64,000 bases of DNA, taken from BJGV01 sp964194745 (GTDB taxonomy: Bacteria; Pseudomonadota; Gammaproteobacteria; Burkholderiales; Nitrosomonadaceae). Where the stretch lies: positions 992,001 to 1,056,000 of the forward strand of contig OZ252054.1 of NCBI GenBank assembly GCA_965248035.1, read 5' to 3'. The notes below the pieces were generated by a model. That model did not search any database and was not told where the DNA came from. It saw only the letters and a list, made by a program, of their open reading frames with translations. A program made the position numbers and the translations under genes. Positions 1 through 9,621 of this stretch are shown one piece after another. Position 1 is the stretch's first letter; every line of letters starts with the position of its first letter.

Positions 1-1901
1 TTGATGGTAAAAATCGATTTTGTAGCGCTGTGCTGCAGTTGGATACATCCGATCCGCCAACATAAATAACTGCTTAAAAAACCTATCATCTCGATCGGGT
101 TCATAACATATCCGATCGCCGCCGCGACCGTACATTGTACGACGCCACTTAAGCGAATGCCCAAAGTATAATCGATCTGACTCCAGCACCCACTCAAGAC
201 GCTCCCCGCGGGGACCGACGTACGGGACTAGTTCTTGTTCGCCATTCGCTAGGACTCGCGAGAATGTAAAATAGTGCGTCCCCATCATCAGTACGTCTGG
301 CGTGAATACACTCAAGGGGACTTGCCCATGAAGGCTAGGTGCCATTCTCAGCCATTTACTGGAAGACAGCTTAAGTTGCTCTCTAACTTCAGCAACTGCG
401 GGAATGTTTTCGTATAGATACGGAAGGCGAATAACATAGACACCTAAAAGTAAAAGATACGTGGCAAGAAACGCATTAAAGAACGTATTTTTTCCCCAGG
501 CTAGGCCGCACTCCGGGGCCTCACGAGAAACCTCAGTTGGGTTCACCGATGGCATCTCGCAGACTCCAAATATCGCGCGTCGGCGATCAGCTACCCAGCG
601 ATAAATGCGCGGCCCAATCGAAGTAATTTTGCCAAGATACAGCACTGGAAAAAACGGTACGAGGAGAAGCAATCGTCGGGTTAGCTCCAAATATAGTTGG
701 AAACCGCCGAATTTTTCTTTGCTGGTAGCGTGAACTCCATAGAGATCGTTCAAAACCGCTTCGTTACTCAGTCCGTTCTCATCCGCGAAGGCTTCATTCT
801 TTGAGATCGGCGCAAGCTCGATAATGTTAAAGACGTCTATGTGCGACAGAAACCAGACCGTCCTATCACATAGGTTACAGCGATCGTCATAGAAGAGATA
901 AATCCGTTCTTTATTTTCGCGGTTCGTCCACCAACCCGGCCAAAACAGTATACCCCACAGGACGAACTGATAATGAGATAGCTTGCCAAGTTGCAAAACA
1001 AACATTGAAACCAGGAAAAAAGATAGCCCAAACACTATCGCAAACTTACGTAGTATCCCGGGCACGAGTACCATCGGAATTAGCGCCAACTCCCAAGCCA
1101 TCATCAGATAAAGCGCGATTATAGATATAGCACCGCTGTAACTTGGTATTCGGCAAACAAATAGCGAAAAAGTTCATGCGAACCAGTTAACCAATTGCTA
1201 GTAAGCAAATAAACGTTTGCTGTGCCTAGCGTCCAATTTGGGTCATGGAAATGACCGTAGACAGAAAAAGTACAAAGCAATCCATAGGAAAGGAAGGCTC
1301 CGAATTTAACGATCGCCACACGATTGATGGTGGGGTGTCCGAAAAACTGGTACATACTACTCACTACCGAATTCGTCCAACCGCCGCGCCGCATCAGCCA
1401 AGAGTCAATTGATAAATTGCGCCCGGCAGGAGTAAATAGAAAAATCAGTAGTAAAATTTGTTGCACGCAGCTACCGAGTGTAAATGTTCCCATCATCTGG
1501 TCGAACACGAGCTGGTTCAGCAGAAACAATTGAATCATGAATATCGGCGTCAAAAAGCCCATCATTATCGCGCTCGCAGCGATCACAGACCATGTAGAAA
1601 TAATCAGTCTGGCTGGTGTCGGATCTAGCAGAATTTCGTAAATACAAATGTGGAATGCTCGATCAAGGATGACAAATCCCGCCACAACTCGTAGGAGATT
1701 AAGCCACATTTCTTCTTGACGTACATCATCTACGACAAAGAGCCGGCGTTTACGCAAAAAGTCAGTCGTGCTTGCTGCGAAGTTTTTGAACTCTAACGTA
1801 GGGGCAACCCAAAAAATAACGTACAAACTGACGAATAGCAGCGCGTATACGATAACGCCTAGTTGGTTTGCGTGGTTATAAATCGCGACAAAGCCATTCA
1901 C
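1..1901 (-). pseudogene. HTTM membrane protein with C-terminal DCC (DUF393) domain, frameshifted; 3' end beyond window
   Basis: The 5' part (1901 down to 1119) encodes 260 residues with several hydrophobic helices, of the HTTM (vitamin K carboxylase-like membrane) type. It ends in the middle of that domain. In another frame the coding continues without a stop from about 1140 to the window edge: more membrane helices, then YLFYDDRCNLCDRTVWFL, whose DxxCxxC signature marks a DCC/DUF393 thiol-oxidoreductase-like domain, then a C-terminal tail. One indel near 1140 would restore a single HTTM-DCC protein. A strong ribosome binding site (GAGGAG, about 9 bases before the ATG at 1901) supports the start. 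I infer a broken gene or a sequencing indel; two separate genes are less likely because the break lies inside the membrane domain. The function of HTTM-DCC proteins is unknown. Confidence 0.7.
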
Positions 1902-2040
1902 GCGCGTCTCCTCTTAAGCCTTTTCGGAGTTATTATTGCTGATTGTTCGTCTGATCGCCTGGCGCGTACCGGCGGTTGTAATGTTGTTCCAACAGCAAGT
2001 CTTAGTTCGTCAAACAATAAAGCCACAGATCATTTCACAA

Positions 2041-2507
2041 CTAAAGAGCGTAATATAGTGGATTCAATCCATCTAATGTGACTTTTACAATCGGCTTAAG
2101 TTGCTGTGCGCTTATCGGCAGACCGAACGAAGTAATATCATCATTGGTGTACGAAGGTTTTGGCTGTTCGTTATATTTTGGAATTCCAAAATGAACGCTA
2201 CCGAGAATAATCGCTGCATGTTTGATCACGATTTCGATTGTTTGGATTGAGCTATTAATGATCAAGACTTGTGTCGATAAAAAATCGGAGAGGCTAAGCA
2301 ATTTAGGTCCGTCTCCGCTAAGTCTCCGCAAACAGGGAAGAGTATAGGAAGCTTAAGGTTCTCGTTTACTATATGGATGAGCGGTGCACCATCCAGCAAG
2401 AGCTGTCTTAGCAAGGTAGATGCTCTTAACATTCCATATTCGCTTGCTTGAAAATCTATCTCTTCAAGATCCTCGTAAACATGCTTAAAAAGCTCGCAGG
2501 CATTCAT
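2041..2507 (-). pseudogene. Unrecognised hypothetical protein, frameshifted
   Basis: Two overlapping reading frames look like the halves of one gene. The first (2507 to about 2320) starts MNACELFKHVYEDLEEIDF and carries a helix with LLRQLLLDGAPLIHIVNENL. The second frame (about 2320 to 2041) continues with STQVLIINSSIQTIEIVIKH and ends normally. They overlap around 2262-2331, so one indel near 2320 would give a protein of about 150 residues. I do not recognise the family; nothing indicates membrane segments or a signal peptide. The alternative is two unrelated short chance frames. Confidence 0.4.
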
Positions 2508-2703
2508 AGTGTGACTAGTCGACGTTCATATCTAAAACTATCTTCTAGAATAGCACCTTTGATACGTTTGTCACCTGATTTTAGAATTGCTTTTATACTA
2601 TTAGGCCTGTTAAAACAGTGTCCATATAGAATAATCACTTTGAATAAAATATTTTGTGAGAAAGCACATATATTGGATAAATACCGAGGTTACTGAGAAT
2701 CTT

Positions 2704-2735
2704 GAATGTCTGCTTTTGGCACAAAGCAGATATTC
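2704..2735. repeat. 32-bp dispersed palindrome, copy 1
   Basis: An imperfect inverted repeat, GAATGTCTGCTTT - TGGCAC - AAAGCAGATATTC, in the gap after a decayed gene. It belongs to a family of about ten copies in this window, all in intergenic or decayed DNA. It could fold as a hairpin; there is no transposase nearby. Confidence 0.7.
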
Positions 2736-2779
2736 ATATATACGCGTAATGTTCCCTCAGCTGGTTTAACTCTAAGGGT

Positions 2780-3730
2780 TTAATTGGGTACTGAGTTAAG
2801 CCTAGGCAGAGGTCGCCAGACCCCGCCGAAATTCTCATCTTCGGTGCCTATGCTCAATGGCAATCCATCCTCCCCTGCCGCTACGCCTTCGACCTTGAAA
2901 CCATCCACTACCCAATAAGTATTTGGATTATATCGCCGAACGGGTATTTTTTTATTGACATCCACGTGGCCGATTAAATACACAACTGAACGGAATGGTC
3001 CATCGTTCCCAGGATCAACGGCCGCTGAACCCCAAAGCCAACCCTTACTGTCTATCGACAATCCCGTGATCGATCGAAGTCCCGAAGCTCCCCATGGGTT
3101 TGGTGCAGTTACCTCCAGAGACTGTTTACTCCATGCCGGCTGTTGCCCAGTCCCAAGGTTGTACGTTCCCCATCGCAGTATCCCCTTCGGATACGCTTCT
3201 GACCCCCCTCGTTCGCCCAGAAGAATGAGTATGTCGGCTGAATTGAGTGCAATACAAGCGATACCTTCAAAATTATCGCCGTCGTCGAGTCCTTTGCCGT
3301 TGTATAGCAGAAATGGTAGTTCAAATTCGCGCACCAGAAGCACACGCTGCTTGGTTACGCGAATATGAAAAATGCGGCCACCGTACACTTCTTCCTCTTC
3401 TTTCCAATAGCCGCTCTCGGCAAGCAAAAATTCGTTATATTTGTTGGGTACCCGACACACTCCTTCGAGATCGTTTGATATGGCTGATGCTGCGGCTGGA
3501 AAATCCAACTGTTTATATTCAATGTGCCCACTAGCAGATTTTATGTTGAGCAAGCCAATACGAGGTTTATCTTGCTCATAGACTTTCGCGTCATGGACGA
3601 TTAAATACTTGTTTGATGACATTCGTGCGATACCACTAATCCCGGGAATGTTGGGAATGGTAGTAGTTGCGTATGCAGGCAGATTAAAAAGCACGAAACA
3701 CACGATAATGATAGCTTTACTAAGGTACAT
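2780..3730 (-). CDS. Secreted beta-propeller protein of the esterase-like/phytase-like (SdiA-regulated-like) type
   Basis: 316 residues. A clear Sec signal peptide (MYLSKAIIIVCFVLFNLPAYA) predicts export to the periplasm or beyond. The mature part has repeated E-G-[VI] motifs (NDLEGVC, DNFEGIAC, FKVEGVAAG) separated by strand-rich segments, as in the beta-propeller proteins annotated esterase-like activity of phytase or SdiA-regulated. No enzymatic activity is proven by the motifs. It stands alone: the upstream gap contains a palindromic repeat and the downstream side a broken gene. The product could instead be a non-enzymatic propeller binding a surface ligand. Confidence 0.6.
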   Translation of the reverse strand: MYLSKAIIIVCFVLFNLPAYATTTIPNIPGISGIARMSSNKYLIVHDAKVYEQDKPRIGLLNIKSASGHIEYKQLDFPAAASAISNDLEGVCRVPNKYNEFLLAESGYWKEEEEVYGGRIFHIRVTKQRVLLVREFELPFLLYNGKGLDDGDNFEGIACIALNSADILILLGERGGSEAYPKGILRWGTYNLGTGQQPAWSKQSLEVTAPNPWGASGLRSITGLSIDSKGWLWGSAAVDPGNDGPFRSVVYLIGHVDVNKKIPVRRYNPNTYWVVDGFKVEGVAAGEDGLPLSIGTEDENFGGVWRPLPRLNSVPN

Positions 3731-3924
3731 AGCATTTACTTGTGTAAGTGGCTCCTTTGCAAACCATGTTAACTCATATTACCTCTCGTAATAAACAGTC
3801 TGCTCCTGACCAAGCAGGCATATCCTTAATTCTAGGGCGGGTTATTGACTGTATTTGATCCCTATCACCTAATAGATTTTGTGCTACAGCCTTCATATGG
3901 ACAGAAATAATTTAAAGTGGAGAA

Positions 3925-4009
3925 ATGTGTCCCAACAGCATCCCATGACAAAGTCATGGTAGGGGAGTAGTTTTAGTGAATGTCCGCTTTTGGCACAAAG
4001 CGGACATTC
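3925..4009 (+). repeat. 85-bp repeat block ending in the 32-bp palindrome (copy 2); inverted partner at 32314-32398
   Basis: This 85-bp stretch (CATGAC/GTCATG hairpin, then the perfect palindrome at 3978-4009) recurs in reverse complement at 32314-32398 with only two differences. The shared length shows that the palindrome is part of a longer mobile or duplicated unit at these two sites. Confidence 0.8.
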
Positions 4010-4054
4010 GAGAATGATAAATACTTATTTCAACTTACTCTTAATAGTTTTCTC

Positions 4055-4615
4055 TCAAACTTGGTCGGTATTGAAGTTTCTATTTTTTATAATGTCTACT
4101 ATTGTGTAATTACTAGGCTGTCTCCGCTTTGCAATTAGCCGTGCAATTAAAAGACGATGCCGGTAGTCCTGCAAGATCGAACCAGCAGTGGCGAAGGACA
4201 TACCCAATCCAAGGTTTATAATAGACACCCACTCGCTATATATCTGCGAGCCAAGCTTCGCGAATCCGATTAGTGCGAACAACATGTATACCTTGCCGAT
4301 AAACTGCATGAACTTAACCGATATCTTTTCATCTTGTAGAGCAATAAACACAATTGCAACAGATGTTGCTAGATAAGCGAGATCGAAAGCATGCTGGATT
4401 TTATTAGTTACAAAGAGAGCGCTACCTCCGAACAACGAATTTGAGGGAAATGCCAGAACAACAGCTACGCCCAGCAACACCACAGCAAATACCCACGCAA
4501 CAATTATGGTGAGATGATTTTCTATACTTTTCTTTAAATTTGGCAGGGCAAATTGTTGTTGGCTAATACCTACCAAATCGTTTTCTATAGTAATTTGCCC
4601 TTGAGCGTACTTCAT
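4055..4615 (-). CDS. Hypothetical integral membrane protein, 186 residues
   Basis: A hydrophilic N terminus (about 35 residues) is followed by roughly four hydrophobic helices (for example HLTIIVAWVFAVVLLGVAVV and DLAYLATSVAIVFIAL) and a basic cytoplasmic-like tail rich in R/K (YRHRLLIARLIAKRRQP). No family is recognised. It lies isolated between two copies of the 32-bp palindrome (ending at 4009 and starting at 4753), so it is probably transcribed alone. It could be a small membrane protein acquired with the neighbouring polysaccharide island, but nothing fixes its role. Confidence 0.5.
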   Translation of the reverse strand: MKYAQGQITIENDLVGISQQQFALPNLKKSIENHLTIIVAWVFAVVLLGVAVVLAFPSNSLFGGSALFVTNKIQHAFDLAYLATSVAIVFIALQDEKISVKFMQFIGKVYMLFALIGFAKLGSQIYSEWVSIINLGLGMSFATAGSILQDYRHRLLIARLIAKRRQPSNYTIVDIIKNRNFNTDQV

Positions 4616-4752
4616 GCTTATCTCCTATCTATAAAAATATCGCATCCCTAAAGGATGCATTCTTGAAAGTAAGAAGGCCATAAGAATGTCTATAAGTTCC
4701 TCCTAAATAAAATATATATATATTCCAGTCGTTTTTCTCCCAAATCTGTGCC

Positions 4753-4784
4753 GAGCGTCCGCTTATGGCACAAAGCGGACATTC
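4753..4784. repeat. 32-bp dispersed palindrome, copy 3
   Basis: GAGCGTCCGCTTA - TGGCAC - AAAGCGGACATTC; the left arm has drifted slightly. Same orientation as copies 1 and 2, judged by the TGGCAC loop. Confidence 0.7.
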
Positions 4785-4851
4785 AGTGATTAAGTTCTGT
4801 CGACGGCAGATGACATATTAAGATTATTTCTATCAAGCCGTTGTTATATAG

Positions 4852-5025
4852 ATGAAGCAAAGAGGATTTAATTTTTTCGTAGTAATGCCAGTAACAGAAC
4901 CAGAGATTCAAAAATGGATTGATAAAGTCACGCCTGGAATATCCCAACTACAACGAAAAGAATATGCACGACAATGGAATGTAATCAAGAAAATTCGACA
5001 AGCAAAAAGTAATGAAGGATTCTAG
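4852..5025 (+). CDS. Small ORF, 57 residues, hypothetical
   Basis: An open frame reads MKQRGFNFFVVMPVTEPEIQ and continues with a charged, helical segment (WIDKV, QLQRKEYARQWNVIKKIRQAK). The composition is protein-like and the only gene nearby is on the other strand. A GAGGA motif at about 4860 could instead serve the internal ATG, giving a 46-residue product. No family recognised; it could be a remnant of a toxin-antitoxin or regulatory gene or a chance frame. Confidence 0.3.
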   Translation: MKQRGFNFFVVMPVTEPEIQKWIDKVTPGISQLQRKEYARQWNVIKKIRQAKSNEGF

Positions 5026-5090
5026 ACAGTTTCATCCATTCCTGTGAAATACTCTTCAGACAAAGAACGCTTCGTCCTTACAGTTTGTAA

Positions 5091-6317
5091 TCAGCCAACT
5101 ATATCGTACAGTTCGCAGACATAGCCTTTTCTGGGCCAGTATGGTTGCCGTGTTCTGCGAATAAATCCACCCACATTCGTAACTAGTTCATGTACGTTGT
5201 TTAGCAAAGTACCATTGATCGATTTTGGCTTGCTTTCGTGGTTGATAGATAAGAATAATTTTGTTGATAATTTTATCCATGCTAAATAATCGCAAACAAT
5301 TGATGGGTGAATTTCTGGGAATGAGTTCTGGTTAATCACTAGATCAAACGAATTCTGTGAAAGTTGGCTACGAGCAAAAGGAGGTATCACTTGGACGTGT
5401 ATGCCTCCACCATCATTCTGATGGTCTTCACCATAAAGAGATACCTTTGCATCAGATAGTGCTTTGATGAGATAGAAACCTTGGGGAACATTTATATGAG
5501 GTAAATCAATCAATGTGTAATTGGTACAACCCGGGATAGTTGACCAGAGCGCCAATCTTCCGACACCACCACCTATTTCACATACTGAAACATTCGTATT
5601 CTTTGGCAGAATTCCACGCACAAGCCACGCGGTATAAATTGCGTTGCAATCAACGCTCACTAAGTCGATGATCGCCTTCCCCAATCTTAAATAAGCCCCC
5701 GTCTATGGCCGGTGGTGCAATGCTAATCCCAATGGTTTGTTCTATTTTCTCGACTAATGTCCTTTCAGAAATTCGACTGTTCTCGCCCACTGTCCTTGTT
5801 CGGAATTTTCGCATGGTATGGCACCTACCGCTTCAGCAAGAGAAATGAGCTTATCCTTTGCCATTCTCGCAACAAAACGTTGGTAGTTGACACTACGTTT
5901 AAGGTGGTCGAACTCATCTACACCCTGAACAGTACCGCACGTAGCATCATGACGACTCATATTGCACAGGTACGATGCAAGCCGCTCAGGATTGTTACCG
6001 TTAAGAATTTCGAAAAACGTCGATTGTTGTTTTTGTGCGATGTATGCCCAGAGATCTTCCGCACCATCATTGATTGGTTCTGGGTTGTCTGTGGTAGCGA
6101 GGGAGTAGGAACGAAGGAGTCTTTCTGCGAATTCTACATCCGATAGGGTGTGCTTAATATCCGGAATGAAACTTGCTGGTACATGTATTCCGTTCATTGG
6201 ATGCACGTAAACGTCTGTACGATGCACTCGGATCATGTCGCGGCCAGGTTCAATCACCTTCCGAGCATAGCGTTTAAAAGTCCTGCGATACTTTTGGATA
6301 GGAGTAGAAATTTTCAT
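5091..6317 (-). pseudogene. Putative sugar O-methyltransferase (TIGR04371-like), two frameshifts
   Basis: Three frames read in order give one protein of the putative sugar O-methyltransferase family. Segment 1 (6317 to about 5757) has the typical N-terminal region including LAEAVGAIPCENSEQGQW. Segment 2 (about 5757-5665) continues LVEKIEQTIGISIAPP and GGLFKIGEGDHRLSER. Segment 3 (about 5684-5091) carries the SAM-binding motif VCEIGGGVGRLALW and DLVINQNSFPEI. Both junctions fall where the family is normally continuous, so two indels have hit the gene. It lies directly after the rffA-like gene, whose stop it nearly overlaps (a TTG start at 6377 is an alternative to the ATG at 6317). The intact enzyme would methylate a sugar hydroxyl of a surface polysaccharide. 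Confidence 0.7.
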
Positions 6318-6373
6318 ATTTAAAATATACCTGGATCCAGGGTTGTCCTCACTACCGAATCTACATTCGTAAA

Positions 6374-7522
6374 TCAACGCAGAATGTTGACTGTTTCCTT
6401 TAGGAGATCAACTATTCTATGTTGCTGCTGCTCAGTTAAACCTATCCAAAGGGGCAGACGAATCAAGCGCTCAGATTGATCGATTGTCACAGTGAGTGAG
6501 CCGTGTACTCGTCCATAATGTTGGCCAGCAGGCGATGAGTGCAGCGGTACATAGTGAAAAACAGGGTAAATGTCGTAACGTTTGAACACATCTAGCACCT
6601 TCTGCCGATCGATCTCAGGAGCAAGCAGCACGTAGTACATGTGTGCATTGTGCTGACAGCCATCTGGCACGATGGGGCGACGAATGGTAACTTTAGATTC
6701 CAAGGGTTCAAGGAACTCATGGTAACGTTGCCAGATGGCCAGACGCTTTTGTGTAATGCGATCGGCCTCTTCAAACTGCGCCCAAAGGAAAGCAGCCGTC
6801 AACTCTCCAGGCAAGAACGAAGAACCCGCTTCCTGCCACGTGTATTTGTCCACCTCTCCCCGGATAAAACGACTCCGATCGGTGCCTTTTTCCCAGATCA
6901 TCTCAGCTCGTAAGGTCAAATCGGGATCGTTAATCAACAACGCTCCACCCTCACCTGATATCAAATTCTTTGTCTCATGAAAACTATAAGCACCAATCTG
7001 ACCGATGCTACCCAATGCGTGTCCCTTATAACTCGCCATCACACCCTGAGCGCCATCTTCCACCACCTTCAGATCATAACGCTTGGCAATTGACATGATC
7101 GTATCCATTTCACAGGCCACACCAGCGTAGTGAATAGGAGTAATCACCCGAGTACGAGGTGTAATTGCAGCCTCGATTAAGCGCTCATCCAGGTTCAGCG
7201 TATCTTCCCTGATGTCAACAAATACTGGCACGCCTCCCCTCAATACAAATGCATTTGCGGTGGACACAAATGTGTAGGAGGGCATGATGATCTCGTCACC
7301 TGGTTGAATGTCCAGCAACAAGGCCGCCATTTCAAGAGCAGCGGTACACGAGTGAGTCAGTAAAGCCTTGCTACACCCTGTGTGATCTTCCAGCCACCCC
7401 TGACAATGCTTTGTAAATGGACCATTGCCAGCCAGGACTCCGTTAGAATGGGCTTCGACGATGTAATGCAACTCCTTGCCCGTCATATGAGGCCAGTTAA
7501 ATGGAATACGTTTTTCTTTCAT
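6374..7522 (-). CDS. rffA: dTDP-4-amino-4,6-dideoxygalactose transaminase-type DegT/DnrJ/EryC1/StrS aminotransferase
   Basis: PLP-dependent sugar aminotransferase of the RffA/WecE subgroup, which converts dTDP-4-keto-6-deoxyglucose plus glutamate into dTDP-4-amino-4,6-dideoxygalactose. Diagnostic segments: the start MKEKRIPFNWPHMTGKELHY, LTHSCTAALEMAALLLDIQP, PSYTFVSTANAFVLRGG and SFHETKNLISGEGGALL, whose Lys forms the PLP Schiff base. I take the ATG at 7522 because the family starts there; an upstream TTG at 7567 would add 15 basic residues. An AGGAGG lies about 18 bases before the ATG, which is rather far. Its neighbours (sugar methyltransferases, acyltransferase, GT2) point to a decorated amino sugar in O-antigen or exopolysaccharide. 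Confidence 0.88.
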   Translation of the reverse strand: MKEKRIPFNWPHMTGKELHYIVEAHSNGVLAGNGPFTKHCQGWLEDHTGCSKALLTHSCTAALEMAALLLDIQPGDEIIMPSYTFVSTANAFVLRGGVPVFVDIREDTLNLDERLIEAAITPRTRVITPIHYAGVACEMDTIMSIAKRYDLKVVEDGAQGVMASYKGHALGSIGQIGAYSFHETKNLISGEGGALLINDPDLTLRAEMIWEKGTDRSRFIRGEVDKYTWQEAGSSFLPGELTAAFLWAQFEEADRITQKRLAIWQRYHEFLEPLESKVTIRRPIVPDGCQHNAHMYYVLLAPEIDRQKVLDVFKRYDIYPVFHYVPLHSSPAGQHYGRVHGSLTVTIDQSERLIRLPLWIGLTEQQQHRIVDLLKETVNILR

Positions 7523-7735
7523 TTGGTCTATATTTCTCTTCCTCCTGAGCGTCACTTTCTCTGCCAAGCCTTAAATACCCAATAATAATACCCTAGTAAT
7601 TCAAACAAAGTTAAACGTAGAAAACGTGCTCTGCCCAAGCGTAGTGTATGAGATTTAGGCTTTAGACACGCCTCTTGTAATTTTGGGTTGAAGCACAATT
7701 CGACGGTTAAATTCTAGACCAACGGGGTATGGTAA

Positions 7736-8611
7736 CTAAATTTTCCTTGCAACAACCAGCCTAGATCCACCAACAGGAAACGACGCGCCGAATCGGATCA
7801 ACAGCAGCTCGAAATTGAGGCAATATTCGAAAATACGATTCAATACCGGATTGATTTTAAGCTCTGAGGCTGCATCAAGGTTTTCTATGCTCTTGCCACG
7901 CTGCAGTAACCTGGAGAGAAACATCAGGGGGAGCAAAGTTGTCACAAACGAAGTACTACGAATTATCTCAAAACCTGCGCGGCTCACTTTTTCATGCAAT
8001 CCACGAGCGGTGTAGCGACGCACATGGCAGGAATATTCATCAACCGGGCTCCAGAGCGAAGGGTGTTGTGGAACCGTAAGCATGAGGAAACCATGGGGCT
8101 TTAAAGCTTGATTCATCTGTTGCAGTACGGTTTCATCTTCCTGAATATGCTCGATCACATCGAATGCACCAATAGTGTCAAATTCTGCAACATAGGGAAT
8201 CTGTCTTGCGTCCATCTGCAAGAATTTTGCGCCACCGCCGATTCTGTCTGCGGCAAATGCAAGCCCCTCTGGGAAGATTTCACTGCCGACAAGTTGAATC
8301 GAAGGAAGAGCATGAGAAATACCTTCAAGTACAAATCCAGTACCGCATCCTACTTCCATAAACTTATTGACGTTGGGGACGTAGTACTTTAGTGCCCAGA
8401 TCAACAATCTATTCCGCGCTCGGAACCAGAAATTCTTAGCTTCTAGCGCTGCTAATAATGAAAATGAAGAAGGAAGAAATCCTTCGCCATATCTAGGAGG
8501 ATTCAGAACAAAAGTCGGTATGCCGTTTCTCATAGTTGGCTGCCAATTACAATTTGGGCACTTCCAATTAGGTGCACTAAACTCAAGACCACAGCTAATA
8601 CAACGCTTCAC
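7736..8611 (-). CDS. Class I SAM-dependent methyltransferase with N-terminal zinc ribbon
   Basis: 291 residues. The N terminus has a CxxC...CxxC zinc-ribbon (CISCG ... CPNCNW). The Rossmann fold follows: motif I FMEVGCGTGFVLEG, acidic loop GSEIFPEGL, and FDTIGAFDVIEHI / MLTVPQHPSLWS, typical of Methyltransf_11/23 enzymes in polysaccharide clusters. The start codon overlaps the stop of the upstream gtrA gene by 4 bp (ATGA), so the two are translationally coupled. The substrate is unknown; a sugar or a lipid-linked intermediate is likely from context. Confidence 0.8.
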   Translation of the reverse strand: MKRCISCGLEFSAPNWKCPNCNWQPTMRNGIPTFVLNPPRYGEGFLPSSFSLLAALEAKNFWFRARNRLLIWALKYYVPNVNKFMEVGCGTGFVLEGISHALPSIQLVGSEIFPEGLAFAADRIGGGAKFLQMDARQIPYVAEFDTIGAFDVIEHIQEDETVLQQMNQALKPHGFLMLTVPQHPSLWSPVDEYSCHVRRYTARGLHEKVSRAGFEIIRSTSFVTTLLPLMFLSRLLQRGKSIENLDAASELKINPVLNRIFEYCLNFELLLIRFGASFPVGGSRLVVARKI

Positions 8612-9018
8612 AAGGTGCGCTCGATTACTGTAGAGGTTGCCTGTGTGCGAAAAACCCAGTACCTTTGGGCCACAAAAAGTAGTAGTGCAATTGGAACTAT
8701 CGCTCCAGCCTGAACAATTAGATGGGAAAAACCTAAATAGCTATTGAAATAAGCCAGAAGAATTACATTCAAAATATAACAACTGCAATAAACAATTAAA
8801 TACTTCATGGCTGAAACTGCTCGCTGACTATGATGGCCAAATGACCAAGTTTTGTTAAAATAAAAAGATAGACAAATATAGATTAGGTAAAAGATGCTGA
8901 TCGTAAGTATTGGACTAACCCCAAGAGACGTAACCAATATATAGATCAAAAATCCAGCAACATTAGTAGATAGTCCAACAATAACATAGCGAATAAATTG
9001 TTTTTTAATTAAGTGCAT
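8608..9018 (-). CDS. GtrA-family membrane protein
   Basis: 136 residues with four hydrophobic helices in the GtrA pattern: F-x-RYVIVGLSTNVAGFLIYIL at the start, FNKTWSFGHH in the middle and FVAQRYWVFR at the end. GtrA-like proteins are thought to help flip polyprenyl-phosphate-linked sugars (for example made by a DPM-like GT2) across the inner membrane. The downstream methyltransferase overlaps by 4 bp, and the remnant of a matching GT2 sits just upstream (9030-9410), so the original partner has been lost. Confidence 0.85.
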   Translation of the reverse strand: MHLIKKQFIRYVIVGLSTNVAGFLIYILVTSLGVSPILTISIFYLIYICLSFYFNKTWSFGHHSQRAVSAMKYLIVYCSCYILNVILLAYFNSYLGFSHLIVQAGAIVPIALLLFVAQRYWVFRTQATSTVIERTL

Positions 9019-9029
9019 ATGCCAAATAA

Positions 9030-9410
9030 TTAATCTCTGTTGTATTCATTTCTGATTATTGAATAAGGTCGCTGCTTCGTTTCGATGAATATTTTCAATA
9101 TGTAAATCGCTATTATACCTATATAAAAAAGTAAAATGCCCCCAAGTAGCCAAACAGAAATCAGAATGGAAGCCCAGCCCTCAAGTACTGTTTCGGTAAG
9201 CCCCAAACTATTAGATCCAACACTACTAAGGCATATAGAACAAAGATAGATACACCAAGAAAGAAAACAAAATATAGAGGCCTCTCACTAAATGAAGATA
9301 TTGAATCTAATATCGCAGAGAGCCCTTGTCTGGATGAGTAATTAGATTCACCTCGAAGATTCTTTTTAAATTGGAACCCTACTTGTTTAAATCCTGTTAA
9401 CTCTCATAAA
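9030..9410 (-). pseudogene. Remnant: C-terminal end of a DPM/GtrB-like GT2 glycosyltransferase
   Basis: Reading the minus strand in two frames gives GFKQVGFQFKKNLRGESNYS, a hydrophobic helix (PLYFVFFLGVSIFVLYALVV), then after a frameshift WASILISVWLLGGILLFYIG and FIETKQRPYSIIRNEYN before a stop. This matches the tail of the GT2 at 14135-15073 (ending KQRPYTIIRHVYN). The catalytic domain is gone. It lies directly upstream of gtrA, as a GtrB-type partner would. Confidence 0.65.
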
Positions 9411-9462
9411 ACAGGCTTCCTTCATGTGCAAATGTCAACTTAAGGTTTCCAAGACTCGACAC

Positions 9463-9605
9463 CTATTCCATATAAAAATTCATAGTGATCCTCAGTGTGC
9501 CACCAAGATAGGTGAACAACAAATAAACTAAATAACCAGCGAAGTTAATCGTAATCCCAACGATGATACAGTGTAACAGTTGTGTGTAACTGATCTCCGT
9601 CTCTC
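9463..9605 (-). pseudogene. Remnant of a second GtrA-like gene (N-terminal part)
   Basis: The minus strand reads QLLHCIIVGITINFAGYLVY then LLFTYLGGTLRITMNFYME and a stop, resembling the first transmembrane part of GtrA. Together with the GT2 tail at 9030-9410 it shows that 9.0-9.6 kb is the ruin of another gtrA/gtrB-type pair. Confidence 0.45.
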
Positions 9606-9621
9606 GACACCAAAAAGCAAA

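Noticed and set aside
2955..3368. 137-residue frame on the plus strand inside the secreted propeller gene
   Set aside because: Rich in Pro, Ser and Arg with no family match; antisense shadow of a gene with signal peptide and conserved motifs.
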